Part shown: in pieces, positions 1 to 7,800 of the stretch
Layout: each line of letters opens with the position of its first letter
How positions within the stretch are numbered: position 1 is the first letter of the stretch
Origin: Acidobacteriota bacterium
Lineage (GTDB): Bacteria; Acidobacteriota; Terriglobia; Terriglobales; Acidobacteriaceae
DNA length: 8,426 nt
Direction of reading: 5' to 3'
Assembly (NCBI GenBank): GCA_021799405.1
Contig: JAJZAL010000228.1
Coordinates: 1-8,426, forward strand
The notes under the pieces: model-generated
Seen by the model: only the letters and a program-made list of their open reading frames with translations
Database searches by the model: none
What the model was told of the DNA's origin: nothing
Program-made: the position numbers and the translations under genes

Positions 1-81
1 AGCGTGATGATTTTCACGGCGAGTGGAACTACCGGATACTGTCACGCCCTCCGCGTCTCGCAGGATAAATGTTCAAGTTAT

Positions 82-744
82 TTATGCTAGCCGCCTCAGC
101 CAATCGCCGGCGTGTTTTTCGATGGCGATCCTTACCAACTGGCTGCGTGTTCTCACTCCCGCCTTGTGGAACAACTCCTGAATGACAGCCTTGATTGAGC
201 TCTCCGATGCCTTCAGTTTCCATGCGATTTCTTTATTGGTAAGACCGTCGAGGATGCCTGAAAGGACCTGCTCCTGCCGCAATGTAAGAGACCGCGTGCT
301 CCGGGTGTCTGTTTCCCCGTCCCTTACGCCCGACACCAGAGTGCGAATGATGCCCCCTTCGACCCACATTTCGCCTCGCGCTACACTTCGAATCGCCTCC
401 ACTAATTGCGCCGGGTTGCTGTGTTTGTACAGAATCCCGGCGACACCGGAATTCAGCACGTCCAAGGTGATGCGATCGCTCATCCCCGCCGTTACCATCA
501 GAACCTTGGCCTGCGTTTTGCAAGCGCCAAGCTTCCGCAGCAGATCTGTTCCTCGTTCCTCGCCAAGATCGTAGTCGAGCAGGACAACATCGATCGGTTC
601 ACTTTGCAGAATGTTCACTGCCTCGGATATTGCGGCGCAATGCGCCACTACGCGCAAATTGGGTTCCGATTCGAGCAGTCGGACAAGGCTTTCGCGAAAG
701 AGACTGTGATCGTCAATCAGCAAAATACGCGTGGGAGGATTCAT
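82..744 (-). CDS. NarL/FixJ-family response regulator (receiver + LuxR-type HTH)
   Basis: This 220-residue cytoplasmic transcription regulator is the likely phosphorylation partner of the kinase encoded just upstream. The N-terminal receiver domain (about 5-120) has the acidic pair D11-D12, the phospho-acceptor D57 in LLDYDL, the switch T85 and the conserved K107. A linker (about 121-150) leads to a LuxR/GerE helix-turn-helix (about 152-212) with the typical LTLRQEQVL and GLTNKEIAWKL segments and the ending GVRTRSQLV. Length is normal for the family. I chose the ATG at 744 rather than the in-frame ATG at 792 because its ATG overlaps the kinase TGA as ATGA (744-741) and the protein then begins directly with the receiver (MNPPTRILLIDD). 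No strong Shine-Dalgarno is visible, so translation is probably coupled to the kinase. Its target is inferred, not seen: the divergent efflux operon is the obvious candidate. Confidence 0.93.
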   Translation of the reverse strand: MNPPTRILLIDDHSLFRESLVRLLESEPNLRVVAHCAAISEAVNILQSEPIDVVLLDYDLGEERGTDLLRKLGACKTQAKVLMVTAGMSDRITLDVLNSGVAGILYKHSNPAQLVEAIRSVARGEMWVEGGIIRTLVSGVRDGETDTRSTRSLTLRQEQVLSGILDGLTNKEIAWKLKASESSIKAVIQELFHKAGVRTRSQLVRIAIEKHAGDWLRRLA

Positions 745-2135
745 GGGAGATTCTTGGATTGTTCCACGATCGGCATCTCGACGGTGAAGCATGAGCCGTC
801 GGGAACCGGTCTGTATTGCAGTTCGCCCCTACAGGCACGCATAAATGCACGCGACAGAAACAGGCCCAGACCTGTCACCTCCGCTTCCTGCTGAAATGGA
901 TGAAACAACCGGTCCGGATTTCGTACTCCTCCAGCGTTATCAGTCACCTCGACCAGTACGCAGCGATCGCTAACTCTGGCGGAGATCGTAAGCGCTCCGG
1001 CGTCTCGATCGGTAAGTGCACGAATGCTGTTTGCGGTAAGGTTCAGCAGGACCTGCATGAGGTTCTGCCGATCGGCCCAGACAGCCGGGAGTTCGGAGGG
1101 AAGATCCCATTTCCCTTCGATGCTGGCTTCTCTGAGGGCAGGAGCCACAACGATTCGCAGATCGTCCAATACTGCAATCAAATCCGTCTCCGCAGTCTGA
1201 TCGGTGTACCGCCGCAGATCGACGGAGGCGATGCGCTCCAACGCCTGAAGGAGATTCCCAAGTGCTTCAAAGTCCTTATTCTGAGACAACAACCCGCTGC
1301 GTGCAAGGTTTTGATGCACAACGGCAATCGCTCCTGACACATTGCGGACCTCGTGCGAAACGGCAGCCGCCGCGATGCGCGATCCTGCCAGCATCTGATG
1401 GAGGCTGTTTTCCTCCTGGCTACGAAGCTCCTCAGACGTGTCCAGGATCATGGCGGCGAGACGCGAGCCGCCCAGGGTTGGATAGGTCGAAAAACAAATC
1501 TCCGCCAGAAATATTTCTCCGTCCGCGCGCTGTCCACGGGATTGCATCATGGTACGAAACAGCCGTGGCGTTGCTTCCTGGCGGGAGACATTCCCAAGGG
1601 AAGGGAAATAGCGTTGGATCGGTTGGCCCGGAAGAGCGTCCGGCTGGAGCGCCAGCATTCGATGCGCCGCATCATTCGCCATAAGGATGCAACCCGCCGA
1701 ATCCGCGGTGATGATGGCGGCGGGGCTGCTTTCCACCAGCACCTTGAGTTGCTCTTCCGCATCCCGTCGCGCGTCCCTCTGCTGCTCAATTACATGCAGA
1801 CTCGCAACCGTCCTGCGACGACTTCGGTTGATTTCGTAGACGAAAAGGCCCGTGCAAAGAAACGCTGAAAAATACAACACGTCTCGCGGTATACCCGTTC
1901 TCGAATTCCATACGAATTCATCGAATCGCTCTGTGAGAAAGGTGCATACTGCGGCGACCGCGCCAATCTGCCATGGATCGAGGACCCTTCCGACCATCAG
2001 CATTGGAAGCAGATACAAGAATCCCAGCGGAAGCTCGTCGATTGCGTGCCAGTCGATCAGCGCGATCGCAAGGATCAAGGCGCTGGCCCAAACAAGCATC
2101 GACCACTTACTGCCGCGAAACAGAGACAGAAACAT
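741..2135 (-). CDS. Membrane-bound PAS sensor histidine kinase (HisKA type)
   Basis: This is a 464-residue sensor kinase. About four hydrophobic segments (roughly 13-28, 36-52, 57-70, 86-101) with very short loops form an N-terminal membrane module, so there is no sizeable periplasmic sensor. A charged linker (102-130) leads to a PAS domain (about 130-235, starting LKVLVESSPAAIITAD). The dimerisation/phospho-acceptor helix carries H261 in VSHEVRNVSGAI; the usual Pro of HExRNPL is replaced. The ATPase domain has the N box (NLTANS, N365/N369), G1 (DNAGGV, D399), the F box (LFHPFQ, about 410-415) and G2 (TGLGL, 421-425), so it should be active. The stop overlaps the regulator start as ATGA. The start at 2135 is the first Met of the frame; M13 (2099) is an alternative and neither has a strong ribosome site. 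The signal is unknown. Metal or envelope stress is only an inference from the adjacent efflux operon. Confidence 0.9.
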   Translation of the reverse strand: MFLSLFRGSKWSMLVWASALILAIALIDWHAIDELPLGFLYLLPMLMVGRVLDPWQIGAVAAVCTFLTERFDEFVWNSRTGIPRDVLYFSAFLCTGLFVYEINRSRRRTVASLHVIEQQRDARRDAEEQLKVLVESSPAAIITADSAGCILMANDAAHRMLALQPDALPGQPIQRYFPSLGNVSRQEATPRLFRTMMQSRGQRADGEIFLAEICFSTYPTLGGSRLAAMILDTSEELRSQEENSLHQMLAGSRIAAAAVSHEVRNVSGAIAVVHQNLARSGLLSQNKDFEALGNLLQALERIASVDLRRYTDQTAETDLIAVLDDLRIVVAPALREASIEGKWDLPSELPAVWADRQNLMQVLLNLTANSIRALTDRDAGALTISARVSDRCVLVEVTDNAGGVRNPDRLFHPFQQEAEVTGLGLFLSRAFMRACRGELQYRPVPDGSCFTVEMPIVEQSKNLP

Positions 2136-2173
2136 GATGGGCCGCCTTACCGACGAGTTGGAGTTGGGCTTCT

Positions 2174-2267
2174 CATGTATCGCGATCTGAGTTCCAAAAA
2201 TATGCTGATCGCACTGGCCACTCCTCTCTCAACATAGAACATCGTGCCCATTTCCTGCCGATACATG
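2174..2267. repeat. 9-bp inverted repeat pair in the divergent promoter region
   Basis: CATGTATCG at 2174-2182 and its exact reverse complement CGATACATG at 2259-2267 are 76 bp apart. The match ends cleanly at 9 bp on both sides. The arrangement could be two oppositely oriented half-sites for a dimeric regulator, for example one per promoter. By a rough estimate, chance pairs of this length are uncommon but not rare in a region this size, so function is unproven. Confidence 0.4.
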
Positions 2268-2277
2268 GGCGAAATGG
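2246..2277. repeat. Nested, mutually exclusive inverted repeats
   Basis: GCCCAT (2246-2251) pairs with ATGGGC (2265-2270) across 13 nt. The overlapping CCATTTC (2248-2254) pairs with GAAATGG (2271-2277) across 16 nt. The left arms share bases, so only one hairpin could form at a time in single-stranded nucleic acid. As DNA, either could be a regulator dyad. There is no T-tract after either, which argues against an intrinsic terminator. Confidence 0.35.
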
Positions 2278-2310
2278 CCAAAAGATAGCCTTCCGAAGCT
2301 GATAGATAGG

Positions 2311-2337
2311 GTGGTCAGTTTCGGTTTTAAACTCCAC
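2311..2337. repeat. Dyad upstream of the efflux operon (operator or 5'-leader hairpin candidate)
   Basis: GTGG (2311-2314) and AGTTT (2317-2321) pair with AAACT (2329-2333) and CCAC (2334-2337). This gives a 9-bp stem with a 2-nt bulge and a 7-nt loop, ending 82 bp before the channel gene's ATG. It could be an operator for the adjacent regulator or a leader RNA hairpin. No U-tract follows, so it is not a standard terminator. Confidence 0.35.
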
Positions 2338-2419
2338 ACTGAAAGAAGGCACGTTCTGAGCATCCGCGACCGAATTTCACCCAACGCAATTTCTTACGTC
2401 TCAAATCGAAACTCATTGC

Positions 2420-3712
2420 ATGAAAAGAACAATTCGGCCCTCCTCTCTGCGTTTCTGTTTGGCTGTCGTTTTCGCCACAATCGTATGCACCAGTGTGCCT
2501 ATGATTGCGCAAGCGGGCTTCACATGGGATCAGATTAAGGACAAGTTCGAGGCGGCCAATCCCACGCTGAAGGCCGATGAGGCCAACGTGCAGGAGATGA
2601 AGGCGGAGGAAATCACAGCTTACCTGCGCCCGAACCCGCAGTTCACCCTGTCACAGGACGGCACCCAGCTCGCGCCAAACGACGGCGTGTGGCAACCGAT
2701 GAGCGGCACGTTCGTTGTGCCCTCGCTCAGTTATCTGCACGAGCGCGACCACAAGCGCGAGCTGCGTCGGAAGAGCGCGCAGCAGGGCACGCAGATTGCG
2801 ACCTCGCAGCATTTCGACCTGCAACGAAATCTCCTCTTCAATCTACGGTCGGTGTTCATCCAGACGCTTCAGGCAAAGGCGGTGCTGGATCTGGCCCGTC
2901 AAGAACTCGAATATTACGATCGCATCATAAGCATTAGCCAGGAACGCTTTAAGGCGGGAGACCTGGCCCAGGTGGACCTGGACCGGATTGAGCTGCAGCG
3001 GGTGCAGTATGAGTCCGAAGAGCAGACCGCGGAGGTCAACCTGCGCACCGCGAAAATTCAATTGCTGCAACTGCTCAACGACAGGACCCCAGTCGATCGA
3101 TTTGACGTTCAGGGGCCATTCGACTTCTCTGACCAGGTGCAGCCGCTCGATGATTTTCGCCAGATGGCGCTGGACAATCGGCCCGATCTGAAGGCGGCGC
3201 TGGAAGCATTGCAACAGGCGGATACCAATCACAAGCTTGCTGTTGCGAATGGTTCGACCGACCCAACGTTTAGCGGATGGTACACGTGGAACGCCTCGAC
3301 CAACAATCCGTATGCGACGCAGACGCTTGGCGCCAGCGTCAGTATTCCGCTGCGCATCTTCGATCGCAATCAGGGTGAAAAGCAGCGCACAGAATTGGAC
3401 ATCGGCCGGAATCGGCAAGTCACGGAGGCCGTACGCGCCCAGGTGTTCGCGGATGTCGACTCGGCCTACGCGCAGGTGAACAGCAATGTAATCCTACTAC
3501 GGCCCTACAAGGCCCAATACCTGGCCCAGGCAGTTCGTGTGCGAGAGACGATCACCTTCTCATGGCAGCATGGCGGCGCGTCTTTGATGGACTTTTTGAA
3601 CGCACAGAGCGATTACCGCAATGTCCAGTTGACCTATCTGCAGTTGATCGGCTCGTACCTGACTGCTGCGGCCCAATTGAATCTTGCCGTAGGCCGCGAG
3701 GTGATCCAATGA
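2420..3712 (+). CDS. TolC/CzcC-family outer-membrane efflux protein
   Basis: This 430-residue protein is the outer-membrane channel of the tripartite pump. The signal peptide has a basic N-region (MKRTIRPSSLR), a hydrophobic core (about 12-27) and a probable signal peptidase I site after AQA at 30-32. There is no lipobox, so it is not obviously lipidated. Two outer-membrane efflux repeats are visible: the first around 130-220 with RFKAGDLAQVDLDRIELQR (176-194) and the second around 340-425 with FSWQHGGASLMDFLNAQSDY (380-399). DNRPDLKA (252-259) and VSIPLRIFDRNQGE (307-320) are typical of the CzcC branch of the TolC family. Length is normal. It is first in the operon, and its TGA overlaps the adaptor ATG. 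The start at 2420 gives a complete signal peptide but has no recognisable ribosome site upstream, unlike the adaptor and permease genes that follow. Confidence 0.93.
   Translation: MKRTIRPSSLRFCLAVVFATIVCTSVPMIAQAGFTWDQIKDKFEAANPTLKADEANVQEMKAEEITAYLRPNPQFTLSQDGTQLAPNDGVWQPMSGTFVVPSLSYLHERDHKRELRRKSAQQGTQIATSQHFDLQRNLLFNLRSVFIQTLQAKAVLDLARQELEYYDRIISISQERFKAGDLAQVDLDRIELQRVQYESEEQTAEVNLRTAKIQLLQLLNDRTPVDRFDVQGPFDFSDQVQPLDDFRQMALDNRPDLKAALEALQQADTNHKLAVANGSTDPTFSGWYTWNASTNNPYATQTLGASVSIPLRIFDRNQGEKQRTELDIGRNRQVTEAVRAQVFADVDSAYAQVNSNVILLRPYKAQYLAQAVRVRETITFSWQHGGASLMDFLNAQSDYRNVQLTYLQLIGSYLTAAAQLNLAVGREVIQ
3698..3704 (+). promoter_or_regulatory. Shine-Dalgarno site of the adaptor gene
   Basis: GAGGTGA lies inside the 3' end of the channel gene, 4 nt before ATG 3709 and 7 nt before ATG 3712. 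It fixes the adaptor start at this ATGATG pair rather than at the far-upstream in-frame ATG at 3562. It also supports coupled translation across the ATGA overlap. Confidence 0.7.
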
Positions 3713-4848
3713 TGAAGCAATCCATCCTGAAATCCATTGCATGCCTCGCCCTGTGTGTTTCGTTGGCTGCGTGTGGAAAAAAATTCAACCCTGCGTCAGG
3801 CGCTGCGCCGTCCCCACAAGTCATCGAGTCCAGCGACGCGGGCCTCGTCACCGTTGACAAACCGGAGCAATTCTCGATGATTGCCGCAGACCGGATGGAA
3901 GCCCACGCCCAGTTGAACGTTACCGGGACCGTGAATCCGGATATCTCCCGGGAGGTCCCCGTCATCTCGCTGGCCAGCGGTCGCGTCGTGGATATCAAGG
4001 CCCGGCTGGGCGACAACGTAAGAAAGGGCCAAGTGCTCTTGAAGGTACAAAGCCCGGATATTACCAATGCCTTCGATACATACCTGAAGGCGGTAAATGA
4101 TGAGCACCTCGCCGACACTCAGTTGAAGCGCGCAACCATCCTCTATCAACATGGCGCAATTCCGCAAAGCCAACTGGAACAGGCGCAGGACACCGAACAG
4201 GATGCGATTGCGGACCTGCATGCAGCGGAAGGCCAACTGGATACGCTCGGGGTCAGCAAGGACCATCCATCGAATATTGTGAATGTCTACTCGCCCATCT
4301 CCGGCGTGATCATTGCACAGAATGTAACCAACGCGGCTGCGGCAGGTGTGACTTACGCGGGGTCTCCTACGGCTTTCACCATCGCCGATCTGTCCGTTGT
4401 CTGGGTCGTTTGTAACGTTTACGAAAACGATCTCCCAAAGATATCGCTCGGCCAGTCCGCAAGAATTAGGATCGACGCATATCCGGGCAGGGACCTTACG
4501 GGACGAATCTCCGATATCGAGCCCATTCTGGATCCCAACCTCCGCACGGCCGCGGTGCGCATTGAGATCGCCAACCCCGGCATCCTTAAAGTCGGGATGT
4601 TCGTCACCGCGACGTTTGATAGCAAGAGAAAGGATGCCTACGCGGTTGTCCCCGCCTCCGCCATTCTGCACCTGCATGATCGCGACTGGGTCTTTGTTCC
4701 CGCCGGCGGAAAGCAATTCCGGCGGGTGGAAGTTGACGCTGGCGACATGCTGCCAGGCAATCGCCAGCAAATTCTTTCCGGGATCGCGCCCGGCCAACAG
4801 GTAGTCTCCGACGTCCTGCAACTGGAAGCCACTCTGGAGACCCAATGA
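3709..4848 (+). CDS. RND efflux membrane-fusion (periplasmic adaptor) lipoprotein
   Basis: This 379-residue adaptor bridges the RND permease and the TolC-type channel. It has a type II signal peptide with lipobox LAAC (19-22), so Cys22 should be acylated; the +2 residue Gly favours the periplasmic side of the inner membrane, as the family requires. A biotinyl-lipoyl half motif (SGRVVDIKARLGDNVRKGQVL, about 90-110) is followed by a short alpha-hairpin (about 119-180), the second lipoyl half (VYSPISGVIIAQNV, about 193-206), a beta-barrel (about 225-305, with DLSVVWVVCNVYENDL) and a membrane-proximal domain (to 379). There is no His-rich N-terminal extension as in some CzcB proteins and no clear CusB Met cluster. 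ATG 3709 overlaps the channel's stop (ATGA); ATG 3712 is equally possible. The in-frame extension to 3562 would bury the signal peptide and is rejected. Function is firm, substrate is not. Confidence 0.93.
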   Translation: MMKQSILKSIACLALCVSLAACGKKFNPASGAAPSPQVIESSDAGLVTVDKPEQFSMIAADRMEAHAQLNVTGTVNPDISREVPVISLASGRVVDIKARLGDNVRKGQVLLKVQSPDITNAFDTYLKAVNDEHLADTQLKRATILYQHGAIPQSQLEQAQDTEQDAIADLHAAEGQLDTLGVSKDHPSNIVNVYSPISGVIIAQNVTNAAAAGVTYAGSPTAFTIADLSVVWVVCNVYENDLPKISLGQSARIRIDAYPGRDLTGRISDIEPILDPNLRTAAVRIEIANPGILKVGMFVTATFDSKRKDAYAVVPASAILHLHDRDWVFVPAGGKQFRRVEVDAGDMLPGNRQQILSGIAPGQQVVSDVLQLEATLETQ

Positions 4849-7800
4849 TTCGCAGGATCGTCGATTTTGCGCTACAGAATCGTTTTCTTGTATTGGTGGC
4901 AGCAATTCTGCTCTTTGCCTGGGGCGCCGTTTCGTTCCATCGCCTTCCCGTCGAAGCGTATCCGGACGTGGCAAACAACTATGTCGACGTGATTGCGCAA
5001 TGGCCCGGAATCTCTGCCGAACAGATCGAACAACAGGTTACGATTCCGCTGGAAACCGTGATGAATGGCATTCCGGGAGTGGCCCATGTGCGCTCATGGT
5101 CGATTTTCGGTCTTTCCACCGTGGAAATGGTGTTTGGCGAAGACACCACGGATTTCGAGAATCGCGAACGAGTTCTGGAACGGATTTCACAGGTGACTTT
5201 GCCGCCGGGAGTTACCGCACAGATGGGGACAGATTGGAGCCCGGTCGGCCAGATCTACTTCTATACGCTGCACAGTACGAACCCCGAGTACGATGCAATG
5301 AACCTGAAGACGCTGGAAACCTGGGTGATTGAGAAAAACCTGAAGTCCGTCCCAGGTGTGGTGGATACCAATCCGTTCGGCGGCCCCACACGCGAATATC
5401 AGGTCCGTCTCGATCCAGACAAACTGGTCTCTTACGGACTCAGCATCGCGCAGGTCGAGCAGCAACTGGCGAACAACAATGCCAATGGTGGCGGCAGCTT
5501 CATCCAGGCCGGACTGCAGCAGATCAATATTCGGGAAGTGGGCCTGGTCAGAAATCTGCAGGACATCGAAAACACGGTCATCACGACCAAAAGCGGCACA
5601 CCGCTCCGGGTCAAAGACATTGCCGTCGTTACACAGGGCCCGGAGATCCGGCTGGGCCAGTTTGGCCAGACCTACCACCGCGAGGACGGAAAGCTCATCG
5701 ATAACGATGATGTGGTTTCCGGGATCGCATTGTTGCAAAAAGGGGCCGATGCGCAACCGGTGCTGGCAGGCATCCACAAAAAAGTACAGGAACTTAACGA
5801 TCAGATCCTGCCGAAGGGCGTACAGATTGTCCCCTTTATCGACAGAAGCGACCTGCTGCGTTTCACGACCCACACCGTCCTGCACAACCTGACCGAAGGA
5901 ATGGTCTTGGTCGTCATTATTCTTTTTCTCTTCCTCGGCAACGTGCGCGGCGCGCTGATCGTTGCACTTACCATCCCATTCTCATTATTATTCGCTGCGA
6001 TATGCCTCGACCTGAGGCACATTCCCGCCAACCTGCTCTCGCTGGGCGCGCTGGACTTTGGCATGGTCGTGGACGGCGCTGTGGTGATGGTGGAAAACAT
6101 CATCCGTCATCTTGGGCATGAGGAAGAAAACGGTCGCTCGCCGTACGAACGGATCCGGGAAGCAGCCCATGAGGTGCAGCGGCCGGTCTTCTACGCCATC
6201 CTCATCATCATTACTGCTTATCTGCCAATTTTTACGTTGCAGGCGGTGGAAGGCCGGCTCTTCCGGCCCATGGCATGGACTGTGGCCTTCGCGCTGCTGG
6301 GTGCTCTGATTTTTTCCATGGTCCTTGCTCCTGTGCTTTCCAGTTTTCTGTTTAGCAAAGGCGCAAAAGAATGGAAAAACCCGGTGATGGAATATCTCAC
6401 CGTGCGTTACCGGAAGAGTGTCACTTGGACCATCCATCACCGCAGCCTTACGGTTGGCGTAGGAGTGGCAGGCCTGTTTGTTGCACTTTACCTTGCGTTT
6501 GGCGGCGTGATCGGCTCTGAATTCCTCCCGCATCTGGATGAAGGCGCGCTGTGGGTGCGCGGTACTCTTGCCCAGAGCGCGGGGCCCGACGAAGGCGTCA
6601 GTGTTGCGAACCGCGCCAGAATCATCCTTTGCTCGTTCCCTGAAGTGACGGAATGCACCAGCCAAACCGGTCGGCCGGATGATGGGACGGACCACACTGG
6701 ATTTTTCAACACGGAGTACTTCGTAGGGCTGAAGCCGAAAGAACAATGGCGACCTGTCTTCGATCAGAACAAGGATAACTTGATCGCCTCCATGAGCCGT
6801 GAACTTGAGAAACAGATTCCCGGCGTGGTCTGGGGCTTTTCCCAACCGATTGAAGACAACATGGAAGAGGCCGTCAGCGGGGTCAAAGGCGAACTTGCCA
6901 CCAAAGTCTACGGCAGCGACCTGCATCTTCTGGAAGATAAGGCTGACCAGATTGCAGCCATCATGGGCCACATCCGTGGCATTACAGACCTCGGGGTGTT
7001 TCAGGTCACCGGCCAGCCGGATCTGGACATCGTAGTGGATCGGCAGAAGGCCGCTCGATTCCAAATCAACGTTGCAGACATTCAGGACGCCGTCCAGACA
7101 GCGGTGGGGGGCAATGCTCTGACGCAGGTCCTACGAGGCGAGCAGAGTTATAACCTCACGCTGCGCTATCTACCTCGGTACAGGAATACCCGAGAAGCGA
7201 TCCAGAATATTCGCCTGTTGTCGCCTTCCGGCGAACGGGTTTCCTTGGCCCAGCTCTGTACGATCCGGGAAGCGGACGAGGGGTCTGAAATCTACCGTGA
7301 AAACAATCAACGCTATGTCGCGATCAAGTACAGCGTGCGCGGCCGTGCACTCGGCAACGCCGTGAAAGAGGCGATACAGAAGGTAGATGCCCAGGTAAAG
7401 CTGCCCCGCGGATACCACCTCGGATGGGAGGGGGAATACCAGAGCGAGGTGCGCGCGGAAGCGCGAATGCTCATCATTGTGCCTATTACTGTGCTGCTGA
7501 TTTTTATCATCCTGTATTCCATGTACAAATCTCTGAAGTGGGGCATGTTGATTCTGGCCAATGTTGCCATGGCGCGCATTGGCGGGCTGCTTGCTCTCCT
7601 AATCACGCACACCAATTTCAGCGTCTCTTCCGGCGTCGGCTTTCTTGCTCTTTTCGGCGTCTCCGTGCAGACCGGCGTCATCATGCTGGAATATATCAAC
7701 CAGCTTCGCGCGCGCGGCCACTCCATCGAGGAGTCCGCCGTCGAAGGCGCTGTCCTGCGGCTACGCCCCATCATGATGACCATGCTGGTTGCCACGCTGG

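Larger units (their letters stand above)
2136..2419. promoter_or_regulatory. Divergent intergenic region between the kinase and efflux operons
   Basis: These 284 bp separate two outward-facing operons and must contain both promoters. I found no credible coding sequence and no good sigma-70 -35/-10 pair on either strand. The region is AT-richer than the genes and contains several small inverted repeats, listed separately: a 9-bp pair at 2174-2182 and 2259-2267, nested dyads at 2246-2277, and a dyad at 2311-2337. Two copies of the palindrome TGGCCA lie at 2215-2220 and 2275-2280, exactly 60 bp apart. These are plausible operator elements, but none matches a known regulator box that I can name. 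Confidence 0.6.

Noticed and set aside
3..18. Small hairpin (CGTGA at 3-7 with TCACG at 14-18) as terminator for the kinase-regulator operon
   Set aside because: Only a 5-bp stem, no T-tract in the direction of minus-strand transcription, and 64 bp away from the stop; not convincing.
745..792. 16-residue N-terminal extension of the response regulator from ATG 792
   Set aside because: It adds residues not typical before a receiver domain and loses the ATGA coupling with the kinase stop.
2136..2419. Sigma-70 promoters for the two divergent operons
   Set aside because: Candidate hexamers such as TTGAGA near 2227-2232 (minus) have a 22-bp spacing to the nearest -10-like sequence; no pair met normal spacing and match.
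3562..3708. N-terminal extension of the adaptor from ATG 3562
   Set aside because: It overlaps the channel gene by 151 bp and would place about 49 non-signal residues before a clear lipoprotein signal peptide; the GAGGTGA site favours 3709/3712.
3796..4974. Long minus-strand frame (392 codons) opposite the adaptor gene
   Set aside because: It is antisense to a clear adaptor with a lipobox and lipoyl motifs, shows no domain logic, and is expected from the codon bias of GC-rich coding DNA.
5988..7064. Long minus-strand frame (358 codons) opposite the permease gene
   Set aside because: It lies entirely inside the RND permease, has low-complexity His/Arg-rich content typical of antisense shadow frames, and has no supporting signals.
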